From NCBI GenBank assembly GCA_964017065.1, contig OZ024790.1:9622403-9686402 (forward strand): DNA of 64,000 nucleotides. The letters run 5' to 3'. Position numbers and translations under genes: made by a program. This document shows, piece by piece, positions 11,771-20,692 of this stretch. Within the stretch, counting starts at the first letter, position 1. Each line of letters starts with the position of its first letter. Below the pieces are notes generated by a model. The model saw nothing but the letters and a program-made list of their open reading frames with translations, was not told the origin of the DNA and ran no database searches. Source of the stretch: Haliclona indistincta. Its lineage: Eukaryota; Porifera; Demospongiae; Haplosclerida; Chalinidae.

Positions 11771-13414
11771 AACAGACTACTGTATGCCTCGTGGCTCCGC
11801 CCACACCTCGGCATAACAACTCTACAGAGCACCAGAAATGTAGTGGCTAAAATTTACGCAAAATGACTTTTTGTGTAAAAACCCTCTCAACCCACCCACC
11901 CACTTTTTGGCCTGGGGTCGGTAATTTTTCTTACTGGTACCCCCTGACTATGAGTGCAAAGTTGACCAGCTGAGATGCAAGTGTTGTGATAAAAAGTACT
12001 TTGTTGAGTCAACCAAGTACTAAGTAATAATAAGTATAGTAATGCAAAGTTAATGAAGCACCAATGGTGCAATGCCTAGGTGAAGATACACAGATGGGGC
12101 TGAAGCACAAATGCTATAGACATCTAATGGTGCATGTAATCATAACTCATCTCCAGTGGCTATAACAGTGACATTAATTTTGATCTCAGTACTACACAGG
12201 GTCTCAATTGTTGATTCCTGTCTGGTTAGTTAAGCCTAAGTAGTGTGTAGACATCACCACACATGCATGCCCTGCATTACACACATTACTGCAGTGAAGT
12301 CAAAGGTTCTTTCTGCCTTTTCCTGAATATATATCTTCCAGACATGCAGAAGCATGAATTCATGCATGTAATCATGACAGCAGTAAGGTTCGTTCTCAAT
12401 CTCAAATGTTGGACTATAGCTGAAGAAATTTCTATGTTTGCAGTATAATAGCCTTGGGATACATGTATGTCCGGTAAATTCAACAGTAGCTATTTTTCAT
12501 TCCACAATAGGTATCATCAAGAGTTCATTAAGTAAGAGTATGCAACTGTCAATATACCCCGTTGGACTGCATTGCATTTTCTACGTCACAAGTTTACACA
12601 ACCCAGCCAACCACAGTGAACCAGAGTACTACGTTAATGATAATCATGCCAATGTGTTAATAATCGCAAAGTTTAGCTATACAATTACAATGGAAAACAC
12701 TAACTTTCAACAAGTGCTTGTCTAAAACTTATTATATTGGAATCGACAATTCTTCTCGCTATATGGGCTGCTGAGTACACGTACTATACCTCTATACCTG
12801 CATGTACACTAGTAAAACTGTTCTAACACTAGTCTTACATACATGTATAGTTAATTATCACTCACTTTTGCTCAGCGAGAACATGTGTTGCTCATTGCAA
12901 TTGAACGCAGTAAGATTAGTATTAACTGCTTTGTACTGTGCTCCAGGCTGATGATATGCTGGGGTAGGACCTTGCCCTGCTACTACGTACAAGAAGTCCT
13001 CCACGTCCTTAAATGGTACCATCCCACACCGATTCTTTCTCATTGGTGCCCCAACTTGCTCTGATTTTGTGGGTGATAACTCCATCCAATGTAGGGCCAT
13101 TGTGTTCAATGAATGAAGACTGTTATGATAGCAGTCATCATGGTAACAGTAACCACCAAAGTAGTGAAGTGCATTGCTCACAACAGCACAGGCATTGTAA
13201 GTCACTCCCAGTGGAGGAGTTCCACTTGTTTGCTGACGTATCCAGTTTCCAGTCCTCACTTGAAACACCTCCACAAAAGATAGTAACTCTATTTTTTCTT
13301 GACTATCGTGTACACGTGGTAAACCATCCACTGCTCCTGCCCACATGTACACGTTACCGTCAACCAAAACTGTTCGATGTCCAGCACGAGGAGCGGGCTC
13401 GTACCTGCTGTTCA
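3155..13414 (-). CDS. Kelch-repeat exons (e1-e5) of kelch-GTPase-Death gene, copy 1
   Basis: There are five exons on the minus strand: e1 13,414-12,866; e2 5,730-5,546; e3 3,731-3,552; e4 3,500-3,350; e5 3,319-3,155. All have GT..AG borders and compatible phases. They encode about six kelch blades, for example GHRTVLVDGNVYMWAGA, HYFGGYCYHDD, RRAALFGGMSGSGSYSDD, LLVIVGGRRDG and VLLVVFGGRRQS. This predicts a beta-propeller for protein binding, N-terminal to the GTPase. The e1 acceptor leaves a split codon (x-TG), so at least one 5' exon with the true start is still to be found to the right. The e2 acceptor (GTGAG|AG) is the only phase-compatible choice and is less certain. The e1-e2 intron is about 7.1 kb because of transposon insertions; the same intron in copy 2 is about 1.3 kb. 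Every exon has a same-length copy-2 partner, except e1, which is 3 nt shorter here. Confidence 0.8.
4178..4626. mobile_element. MITE of the TTAACCC...GGGTTAA family
   Basis: Its interior (CATAACGACGCCATTTGG, then ATCTGGGTTACATTTTGCAC) matches 5,946-6,546 and 46,337-46,798. The right end is ATTAAAGGGTTAACT. It lies in an intron of kelch copy 1, and the orthologous insertion is in copy 2, so it is older than the duplication. The ORFs inside are not conserved between copies. Confidence 0.6.
4795..4865. repeat. Repeat with perfect 22 bp palindrome
   Basis: It contains ATCATTGCCGATCGGCAATGAT-type palindromic sequence next to CATCCCTACATAT and GCCGCCATCTTAAT. The same block occurs in the opposite orientation at 27,030-27,105 inside the composite element. 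It is absent at the matching place in copy 2 (about 46,945), so it inserted in copy 1 or was lost from copy 2. Confidence 0.5.
5946..6546. mobile_element. MITE with TTAACCCTTTAA termini, about 600 bp
   Basis: The left end is GTTAACCCTTTAAGC and the right end is TTTAAAGGGTTAAC, inverted. The interior includes GACGCAATTTTGCGTCAT, a short hairpin. It is absent from copy 2, where the flanks meet at about 47,995. It is the leftmost piece of a roughly 6 kb block of copy-1-specific insertions. Confidence 0.7.
6549..8890. mobile_element. Composite element bounded by GCCTCGGTGG / CCACCGAGGC, no gene recognised
   Basis: The left end has the palindromic GCACCAAAGGTGC followed by GATGCCTCGGTGG. The right end is GGCTCCGCCCACCGAGGCAT. 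The left motif recurs at 3,777, 10,797, 12,058, 45,957 and 48,115; the right motif recurs at 11,787-11,818. No convincing protein appears on either strand: the longest frame (6,646-6,990) matches nothing I know and has no partner elsewhere. It carries a nested MITE at 8,607-8,815. Confidence 0.5.
8607..8815. mobile_element. GC-rich MITE with about 25 bp terminal inverted repeats
   Basis: The ends are AAAGCCTAGTTCACAATGAG and CTCATTGTGAACTAGGCTTT, with the inversion continuing to GTCGCA. The interior is rich in CGCGTCGCG, unlike the AT-rich surroundings. It is probably a non-autonomous cut-and-paste element; the superfamily is not determined. Confidence 0.75.
8891..9411. other. Stretch with no recognised gene
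   Basis: This lies between two transposons within copy-1-specific DNA. It has no frame with recognisable content and no inverted repeat that I could see. It includes a short CG-containing segment (GATAGCGCGGGTGAGTTG) that may be remnant promoter or transposon DNA. Confidence 0.4.
9412..10675. mobile_element. Foldback element with about 570 bp inverted arms
   Basis: The element starts TAGGGTCCGCAATGG and ends CCATTGCGGACCCTA. The two arms (about 9,412-9,985 and 10,107-10,675) are nearly perfect reverse complements around a spacer of about 120 bp. The 5' TAGGG end and kinship to the 16,338-17,317 element, which has an 8 bp target duplication, suggest a hAT-like non-autonomous foldback. Flanking TGATGC is present on both sides but not in exact register. 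The same peptide is readable from both arms, which is expected for a palindrome and is not evidence of a gene. Confidence 0.85.
10980..11262. repeat. 57 bp minisatellite, about five units
   Basis: Units start near 10,980, 11,037, 11,094, 11,151 and 11,208. Each contains CAGATCATAGCAACAGTGCT, GGAAGCACAGGCTAGTG and CTATCCAGCAGCAG. Because 57 is divisible by three, several frames on both strands stay open across the array. The last unit has a 2 nt insertion. I read it as non-coding. Confidence 0.85.
11668..11766. repeat. (CACA/CACG)n microsatellite
   Basis: About 100 bp of alternating CACA and CACG dinucleotide-type repeats. The open frames through it (Thr-His or Cys-Val repeats) are artefacts. 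Confidence 0.95.
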
Positions 13415-13429
13415 CTACGTGGAAAAAAT

Positions 13430-14213
13430 ACGATAGTTAATCTATATGTCAGGTCTGGCCAGTGACATATGGGGTCTGAAATTTTCAATCTAATGAAAAC
13501 AACGGCCAAAAAACTTTATAATGCTCACTAATTTGACAGAAAAATGAAAAAGTTCAACAAGTGAGAGCTACTGCCCAAGGAAAAGTTTTCTGTGATAGAC
13601 AGGGACATAGTAATAGCCATGTCATCAAATTCAGCATGAATATTTAGTTTGTCCCTGGGTCTTAATCAAACTCTATCTCAGGCAATAATCTGAGAGGGTG
13701 AATAAATGCATAATAGCTTGTTCAGCTCCTCCCACCAGTTTTCTATAGTCACTATAATTACTTTTCTATTATCAGCAAGTGCCGTATCACTGCCGCCATG
13801 TGTGTTGCAAACAAGCATAATGGATTCAGAGGAATTGATCTATATTCACAATAACTTAGAATGTAAGAAGTATTTCCGACGAAGCTGGTCATGCACGTAT
13901 TGGGATAGAGTATTGTTTTCCTCTCATCCCTACATTGGAATGCACTACTGTGCGTCCCATGTAGCTAAGCAACAATCGGTAGTGATTGTTGCTCGGTGTT
14001 TGGATCGTCCCTTTAGCTAATGATGTAGCTAAAGCAACAATCGGTGGTAGCTAGAAGCCAATATGTAGCTCCTACAAAACCAACTGCTAAAGCAGGCTAA
14101 GATGCTCTCTTGCTCAGCTGTAAGCTAAGCGCTATAGAAAGAAGAACCATGCCAAATTGTGTGCAATGAGCCATCAAATTATGCATTAAAGTATAAATTG
14201 TACATGTAGTAGT
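13430..14213. other. Intergenic DNA upstream of kelch copy 1, no gene recognised
   Basis: This is where the missing first exon of the minus-strand kelch gene should be sought. It matches about 49,680-51,290 of copy 2 only in pieces (GGGGTCTGAAATTTTCAATC, then AAAGCAACAATCGGTGG). The shared pieces show no obvious start codon with a compatible donor. Confidence 0.4.
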
Positions 14214-14239
14214 TATTCCATGCCTACCAGGTATGTATA

Positions 14240-14853
14240 GACCATTTTAGGCGCGAATCTTTGGACCGCCATATTGACGGTATTGTGCTGCTGGTAAAAC
14301 AAAGATATTCGTTTCTTTGCGCGCTTGGCAGGCTACTTTCCATTTGCAAGCGATAGAATATTACATTGCAAGCTTAAGAGTTTACAAACGAATATTACTG
14401 GCACAATCTCGGTCAAGAAAGCGAAGTTAACAAGCAGTTGACTGTTAGAAACCGGTCCAGTCTTGCTGTTGATCTGTATCAGCCAACTATTATCGATTGG
14501 ACTGTTCGATCAAGGCCGCTATCCAGTATTGTTTGCTACCATGACTATGTAGTTGCGCGTAGGCACAGTGTGCCAGTAAAATCGAACAAAATGTTAGTAG
14601 ATTCGTTCTATATTTCCCACTTTGCTGGCTGTTCGAGAGATAGAAACGCGCGTTTTCAAGCTCTAGTGACTCATATAAGCAATATATTTTCGCTTGTGTG
14701 TGCAAAGTACCTACCTAAGCACGCAAAAAGACGAAACCTTGTGTTTTGCCTGCAGCACCGGCAATACCGACAAAATGGTGGCGTCGACACGGTCATGTCC
14801 GGTGTTGTAGGGGAGCGCGCGTGAAAATGATTAGCGACTAAAATGGTCTATAC
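14240..14853. mobile_element. TIR element inserted in the left end of the 3.8 kb composite
   Basis: The ends are GACCATTTTAG and CTAAAATGGTC, flanked by TATA on both sides. The intact right end of the host element reads GTATGTATACCAT and serves as the empty site, giving a 2-4 bp T/A target duplication. The ORF at 14,438-14,824 has no recognisable domain. A short TGTAGACCATTTT remnant lies at about 50,792. Confidence 0.75.
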
Positions 14854-14936
14854 CATATACACGAGGTATTGTGTTAATAATAAACCCGAGGGTTTATTAG
14901 TCTCGTCCCCAGACCACACCCATCGCTTATTGCTCG

Positions 14937-15693
14937 TGGGAGGGTCTGGTGACTTTAGTTGCACATTCTTGGGGTTTTCGTAGAGGAGGTTGGAAGCATT
15001 AATATTCAGTCACGTGACATGTACAACTCCAAATCAAAATGTATGGCGAATCTTAATTGTCAATTTTACCCAAATTCTCTGGACGGAATTGGACGAATTT
15101 AGTATCAATCGAAAGCTCTTGCAAAGCAGATTACAAAAATGCGATCTACCCGGTCCAACCCAGGGGTCCCCGAGCTGCTATGGGCGAGAAAGTAGTGGAG
15201 ATTCTCAACAGTGGAAAACACTACAGTTATTGTTCATGCAAGCAATCAGCTTATTGAAAAGTCTGCTACAGACGTCCTGAAGCAAAATCTTGGCGTTTAA
15301 AAACGGCGAGCGAAGAGACAGCTCCATTGTTATCACCTGGTCAGAGCTAGAACTAAGAAAATTGCTTAAAATTAACCTGTTTCACAGCAGAAAGATTCTT
15401 GAATCCAGCACAAGTGTGCTGTCTACTGGAGCTGTGCTACTTCTTCCTAAATTTCATGACATACAGAACACAGAAACTGGTGCAGTGCACTATGCAAAAT
15501 AGCTAAACCGGTACTCTAAGATCATAACTTTAAGTAAGACCAGTAATCAAGTTCGAATTCTTTGCAATACAATTTTAGAAAGAATCCACGGATGATTTCG
15601 AGTGCTGTATGCTAGCGCCATTGAGCCACGCCTCACGATGTAACGTTAGCTATGCATTCGTAAATCACGTGCGCATAATAAGTTAATAACAGC
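14937..15693. other. Unrecognised cargo of composite element
   Basis: Short open frames on the plus strand (14,990-15,280 and 15,290-15,502) have no family that I recognise and no partner elsewhere in the window. They may be decayed remains of a captured or transposon gene. Confidence 0.35.
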
Positions 15694-16032
15694 CTAAAAA
15701 TCACGTGCGCATACTAATGCTTCACGTAACACTAATAAATGTTGGACTTTGCACCTGCAATGCAAGTGTCTGGTATGTAGTTGCGCGTTAGACGAGGGAG
15801 GCAATCTACGAAGGCGAAGACGTCTAGACAGCAGGTAAGTAGCAAAACATAGGCTCTTGCCTTCTCCAGTCGGGAGGCAGACGAAAACTTCTTTGCCCTT
15901 GACTAACTCAGTATTGGCAAGACCCACACTGATTGTCTGTCGGACTTTCATAAACGATTCAGACAAATGCAGCTCTGTCGAGAACGTCGGGCAAAGACTA
16001 CAGTCATATCTAGGTATCTTCAACGCCATCAC
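15694..16032 (-). pseudogene. RecQ-type DNA helicase fragment (motif I)
   Basis: The 112-residue frame contains an ATPase motif I context, VFVCLPTGEGKSLCFATYLL, preceded by a Q-motif-like segment (LHLSESFMKVRQTISVGLANTEL). This matches the start of the RecQ-like DEAD/H helicase core. The frame then runs into arginine-rich, non-conserved sequence, and helicase motifs Ia-VI are absent. It is therefore only a 5' fragment, sitting inside the composite transposon next to a foldback element. It could be a captured exon of a host RecQ-like gene or a relic of a helicase-bearing element; the sequence does not decide. Family assignment rests on motif I alone. Confidence 0.5.
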
Positions 16033-16042
16033 TCTGTTTGTA

Positions 16043-17900
16043 TAGGGTCCGCAATGAAAAAATCGACTGTCACAGATTCAGCGGGATTGCGTCTCAGCGT
16101 GTAGAGTGGGTTGACCCGAACATAGAACAGGTACAGAGAGAAGCGCCAAGTCCTTCCTTTTTGCAGGAAAAACAAAAAGACTTAAAATAACGTGGGCGGA
16201 GCTAGCCAATCGCAATTAAAATGCTTTTTATTGGAACAACATTCAACACCGAAGCTTAGTGATGTTGGTAAAGACGCTCAGGATCATGCCTTCAAGAATT
16301 CCGAGGTCTTCGACGTCGCAGTGTCCTTGTCATAATCTAGGGTCTCCAATGAAAAAAATCGACAGTCACAGATTCAGCGGGCTTGCATCTCGGTGTGTAG
16401 AGTGGTTCGACCCGAACATAAAACGGACAAACAGAGAAGCGCCAAGTCCTTCCTTTTTGCAGGGAAAAATAAAAACACTCGAAATAACTGGACGGAGCTA
16501 GCCAGTCGTAAGTAAATACTTTTTGTTCAAACCACATTCAGCGCCAAAGCTTAATTTTGTTGGTAAGGATGCACAGGATCATGCTGTCACGATTTCCAAG
16601 CTCTTCGACGACGCAGCGATCTTTATGCGCTGTTTCCAGGCCATAAATTGAAAGAGGGCGGGGCCCCAAGACGATGACGAAAATAGACTTAGGACTCCAG
16701 CGCTTTTGTAAATTGTGCTGTAGCAACCCTAATGCAGATTTTACTTAGTTATGTATCAATACATCTGCACAGCAAGTTTTATGAAGTTCATACACTTCCT
16801 TCCATCTGGCTCAAAAAAAACAAAAATTAAACAGAAAATTTTTGAGCCAGATGGAAGGAAGTGTATGAACTTCATAAAACTTGCTGTGCAGATGTATTGA
16901 TACCTAACTAAGTAAAATCTGCATTAGGGTTGCTACAGCACAATTTACAAAAGCGCTGGAGTCCTAAGTCTATTTTCGTCATTGTCTTGGGGCCCCGCCC
17001 TCATTCAATTTATGGCCTGGAAACAGCGCATAAAGATCGCCGCGTCGTCGAAGAGCTTGGAAATCGTGACAGCATGATCCTGTGCATCCTTACCAACAAA
17101 ATTAAGCTTTGGCGCTGAATGTGGTTTGAACAAAAAGTATTTACTTACGATTGGCTAGCTCCGTCCAGTTATTTCGAGTGTTTTTATTTTTTCCTGCAAA
17201 AAGGAAGGACTTGGCGCTTCTCTGTTTGTCCGTTTTATGTTCGGGTCGAACCACTCTACATACCGAGATGCAAGCCCGCTGAATCTGTGACTGTCCATTT
17301 TTTCATTGGAGACCCTATCATAATCTGAAAGGGGGCGGGGCTCCCGAGACTGCGAGAAAATACTATTTGGGCTCGAGCGCTTTTGTACATTGTGCTGCAG
17401 CAACCCTATTGCAGATTTAACTAAGTTAGGTGACAATGTATCTGCACAGCAAATGTTATAAACTTTACATGCTTCCTTCCATCTGGTTAAAAAAATGTTT
17501 AAAATTTTTTAGCCAGATGGAAGGAAATGCATAAACGTCATAAAACTTGCTATGTAGATACATTGTCACCTAACTTAGTTAAATCTGCAATAGGGTTGCT
17601 GCAGCACAATGTACAAAGGCGCTCGAGCCCAAAGAGTATTTTTCGCCGTTTCGGGAGCCCCGCCCCCTTTCAAATTATGACCTGGAAACAACACACGAAG
17701 GACGCTGCGACGTCCAAGACCTCGGAATTCTTGAAAGTATGATTCTGAGCGTCTTTACGAACATCACTAAGCTTCAGTGTTGAATGTTGTTCGAATAAAA
17801 AGCATTTTAATTGCGATTGGCTAGCTCCGCCCACGTTATATATATTTTAAGTCTTTTTGTTTTTCCTGCAAAAAGGAAGGACTTGGCGCTTCTCTCTTTT
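16043..17900. mobile_element. Outer foldback element (right end truncated)
   Basis: It starts TAGGGTCCGCAATG like the 9,412 element. The left arm (16,043-16,337 and 17,326-17,485) is the reverse complement of the right arm (about 17,495-17,900), around a hairpin centre TTCCATCTGG..CCAGATGGAA. The terminal tens of bases on the right are missing. It is interrupted by 16,338-17,317. Confidence 0.75.
16338..17317. mobile_element. 980 bp foldback element with 8 bp target duplication
   Basis: It begins TAGGGTCTCCAATG and ends CATTGGAGACCCTA. The arms (about 480 bp each) are close to perfect inverted repeats around an AT-rich centre near 16,826. It is flanked on both sides by TCATAATC (16,330-16,337 and 17,318-17,325), an 8 bp duplication. 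With TAGGG ends this points to the hAT superfamily (inference). The same 62-residue frame occurs on both strands, a palindrome artefact. Confidence 0.85.
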
Positions 17901-19480
17901 AACAAAGCCAATCCCCTCTCGCGAGCAATAAGCGAAGGGTGTGGTCTGGGGACGAGACTAAGGGTTTATTAGCACAATACCAAGTGTAAATGGTATACAT
18001 ACCAGGTGGGCATGGAATAGGTGACTTGTATCATAGCAACCATTGACATAATTAATGAGGTCAATCGTTTATGAGGTCAGTCCCATTAGCATCATTTAGA
18101 AAGCTGTGTATAAGAAGACTCCACTGAGAGCATACCCAGGCCTGCCTCACCTTCGGTATGGGTGAACCACTCCCCACCGAAGTTTCTCCCGAAGTCAATA
18201 CTGTTTACTGTGTGGAGTGAGTCATCTGACTCTATCAGTGACTTTACCACTGGGGAGTTTTCCCTGTATACACACCTGGGGAATATACAGGGAAAATCCC
18301 CATTGCAGGGAAATATACGATATATTGGTGCCTTTAATCTTAGAGGCTACTATGGTACAAGTACATTCAGATTCTAGCTTTGGGTACCGGGTGTTTCCCT
18401 TGGTGCATAAACAGGTGCGACAGAGTGCTGATGCTGCTAATTAACAATCATGATTATCGTTATCGTGAACTGTTTTACGCCATCTAAGTACTCATCGTAC
18501 TCGAGGTGGATTTTGTTCATGTTTTCGGCAAGCACAACTACGACGGTTTACTGGTAGGCTTGTGGACTAGGCTACCTTATACATAATACTGGACCTTTCC
18601 GGGACAATCCCTGACCTTTCACCTACAATCAAGTTAGCCTTGTAGTAAACATTTTATAGTATTGTAATTAATGTAGGAAAACATTGCTATACAACAAGGT
18701 GTTTACACACGACCGAACACAGGCCAATCCAACAGCAAATTGTAGGTGTGGTAGCTGTGGTACCCGCTCCATTGCAGCCACTGATGAACACAGAACAATC
18801 ACATTGCATAGACAATTTGCTTGCTTAAACACTAGTTTGTTTTCTGGTTAATCTTAATGTCAATTGAGCTAACAGATTGATTTCTCGGCTAGCACATGCA
18901 CAGCTGAAGTGCTGTTAACTACCGAGGTTTCTAAATGCAAGCAATGTAGACATGGCTTGCAATGGTCACATGGATCTGGTGGAGTGAGTACTGGCAAGAT
19001 GTGCCTTTATCCTGCAGGTTTAGTGAAGTTGCACCGCAAAGAGAGTATAGAAAAATGTTAGGAATGCATGAAGTCATGTCAATCCAAGCAACCTTAACCT
19101 AAATTGTTTTTCTGATTACCTGCATATTCTGCAATTTTATATCACGTGAGTGTCATATTAAGACAAGAATCCATATGATTCATGATGAGATTCAGTAAAG
19201 ATAGAGGATCAAAATGATAATACATCATGGTATACGGATATGTGATTGTATAATAGAGAAATGACTGAAGAAAAATGTCAAGGAGTCATTTTTAATTCGT
19301 CTGTAGACGAAACAAATTTACAGTTAGATGAAGTCGGTTGTTTACAGTTAGCTGGCATTTGGGTTGTTTATATAGTTAGGCTGGCGATACGGTTTACTGC
19401 AGTTAGGTGATGCATGTTGTTTATAGTGGATAAAAATTGATTTTATCTCATATAAACTTTATGAAATAAGATTATAAATA

Positions 19481-19719
19481 CAGTGAACCCTCACTAATCC
19501 GAACAACCCTAATCCGTACCCTCGCTAGTCCGAATGGGGAAATTTGATTGTGAATATCATTATAGGATTGTGAATCTCATTACATGTACATGAATATAAT
19601 TAGCATTGTTAGCTATCTGTATCATCTACATGTTTTTGCTAGTCCGAACGAATTCACTAATCCGAACAGTTTTTCTGTTAGCGGGGTACCAAGGTGTTCG
19701 GATTAGCGAGGGTCTACTG
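19481..19719. mobile_element. 239 bp pogo/Tc1-like MITE with TA target duplication
   Basis: The ends are CAGTGAACCCTCACTAATCC and GGATTAGCGAGGGTCTACTG, flanked by TA on each side. The duplicate at about 52,432-52,450 has the empty site (AAATATCCTAAACAATATT), so the insertion followed the segmental duplication. CAG termini plus a TA duplication are characteristic of the Tc1-mariner/pogo group. Confidence 0.88.
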
Positions 19720-20649
19720 TACCCTAAACAATATTTACAAGGCGTAAATATGATGTAAATGTAACAATGACTTAATTTTACTAGACAAAACACAGCCTCA
19801 AATGCTACTGCAGCGTCACCCAAGTCTGGGTTCTGTTTCGTCCTTTTGTTGACATTTCGCTACAGGCTGCCGTAGCGGCCTATCATAAGTCATTTATTTT
19901 TAGGCGCTAATGCCCATGGTTCGCACCGTTCGCACTGAATTTTTAATTGCGACGCGGCTGTATACCATAGGCTATCTACTTTTGTAATGATGCCGGGAAA
20001 ATATCAAATAGCTAATTCAGCGGTATTAGCCTGAGAGAACATGGGCTCACAAGACTAACACTGAGGAATGACTCACACTGATGAAGCGGAGTTGCCATAT
20101 CTGTTGTGCGGTATACATGTTGTAGTCACTCGATCAATCAGCATTAGCATAGTAGAAACCCGCAACCGCGGAGCTGGTGAGAACGGTATACTTTATACTC
20201 TATAAACTTCAGCAACTCTTGGCTGTTGGCCGCAGCAGCGTCCACTGAATTATTCCTGATTGCATCCGATTAGACTCTACTCCCGCATTATGCATACATA
20301 CTACGTAGTGCTCCATGCTTTAAATTACGGACATATTATTCCGTAAATTATGCCAGCATATAATAATAATTGTATTACTCATCCCTATTCATCATGATGC
20401 AGCAAGAGCTGCAAGACTGAAGATCTTAGCCTAGAGTCTTCATTTTAAGCCTCGTTCAATCGTTCTCAGTGTTAGAATTGCAATTTGCTTGACAGCAGAG
20501 ATAGTGAAATGGGTGGTGACCTATATTATAACATTATGCCAACACCCATTTTTGCTGTCAATCAACTTGCAAATGTCTGTGTGAGACAAATCACATGAGC
20601 AGAAAAACAACGCATAAAACCACCTGACTTGATTATTTCCAGTACTGCA

Positions 20650-20692
20650 GGTTAGTACCGTTCTATACGTCACGTATAGAACGGTACTAACC
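20650..20692. repeat. Perfect 20 bp-arm hairpin with central ACGTCACGT
   Basis: The arms GGTTAGTACCGTTCTATACG and their complement flank a 3 nt loop (TCA). The centre reads ACGTCACGT, containing a CRE-like TGACGT half site on the minus strand. The copy in the duplicate (53,504-53,546) has two arm mismatches. It could be a tiny MITE or a regulatory hairpin; there is no evidence to separate them. Confidence 0.8.

Larger units (their letters stand above)
10793..11818. mobile_element. Second GCACCAAAGGTGC ... GCTCCGCCCACACCTCGGCAT element
   Basis: It has the same left motif as 6,549 (AAAGCACCAAAGGTGCAGATG) and a related right end (CTCGTGGCTCCGCCCACACC). It contains a 57 bp minisatellite and a CA/CACG microsatellite. 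No gene was found. It is specific to copy 1. Confidence 0.5.
14214..18019. mobile_element. 3.8 kb composite transposon with about 100 bp terminal inverted repeats
   Basis: The left end is TATTCCATGCCTACCAGGTA; the reverse complement of the right end is CTATTCCATGCCCACCTGGT. The inverted match continues through ATACCATxTACAC, GGTATTGTGxTAATA and TTAGTCTCGTCCCCAGACC to CGCTTATTGCTCG (left to about 14,936, right from about 17,920). The left repeat is interrupted by another element at 14,240-14,853. Copy 2 lacks the whole block; its flanks meet near 51,300. The cargo includes a helicase-like fragment and two nested foldback elements. I saw no transposase, so it is probably non-autonomous. Confidence 0.75.

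Noticed and set aside
13013..13465. 150 aa plus-strand ORF (twin at 49,261-49,719)
   Set aside because: Antisense of kelch exon e1.
16538..17436. Paired identical ORFs (62-93 aa) on both strands
   Set aside because: Again the mirror arms of a foldback transposon; no domain and no codon constraint visible.
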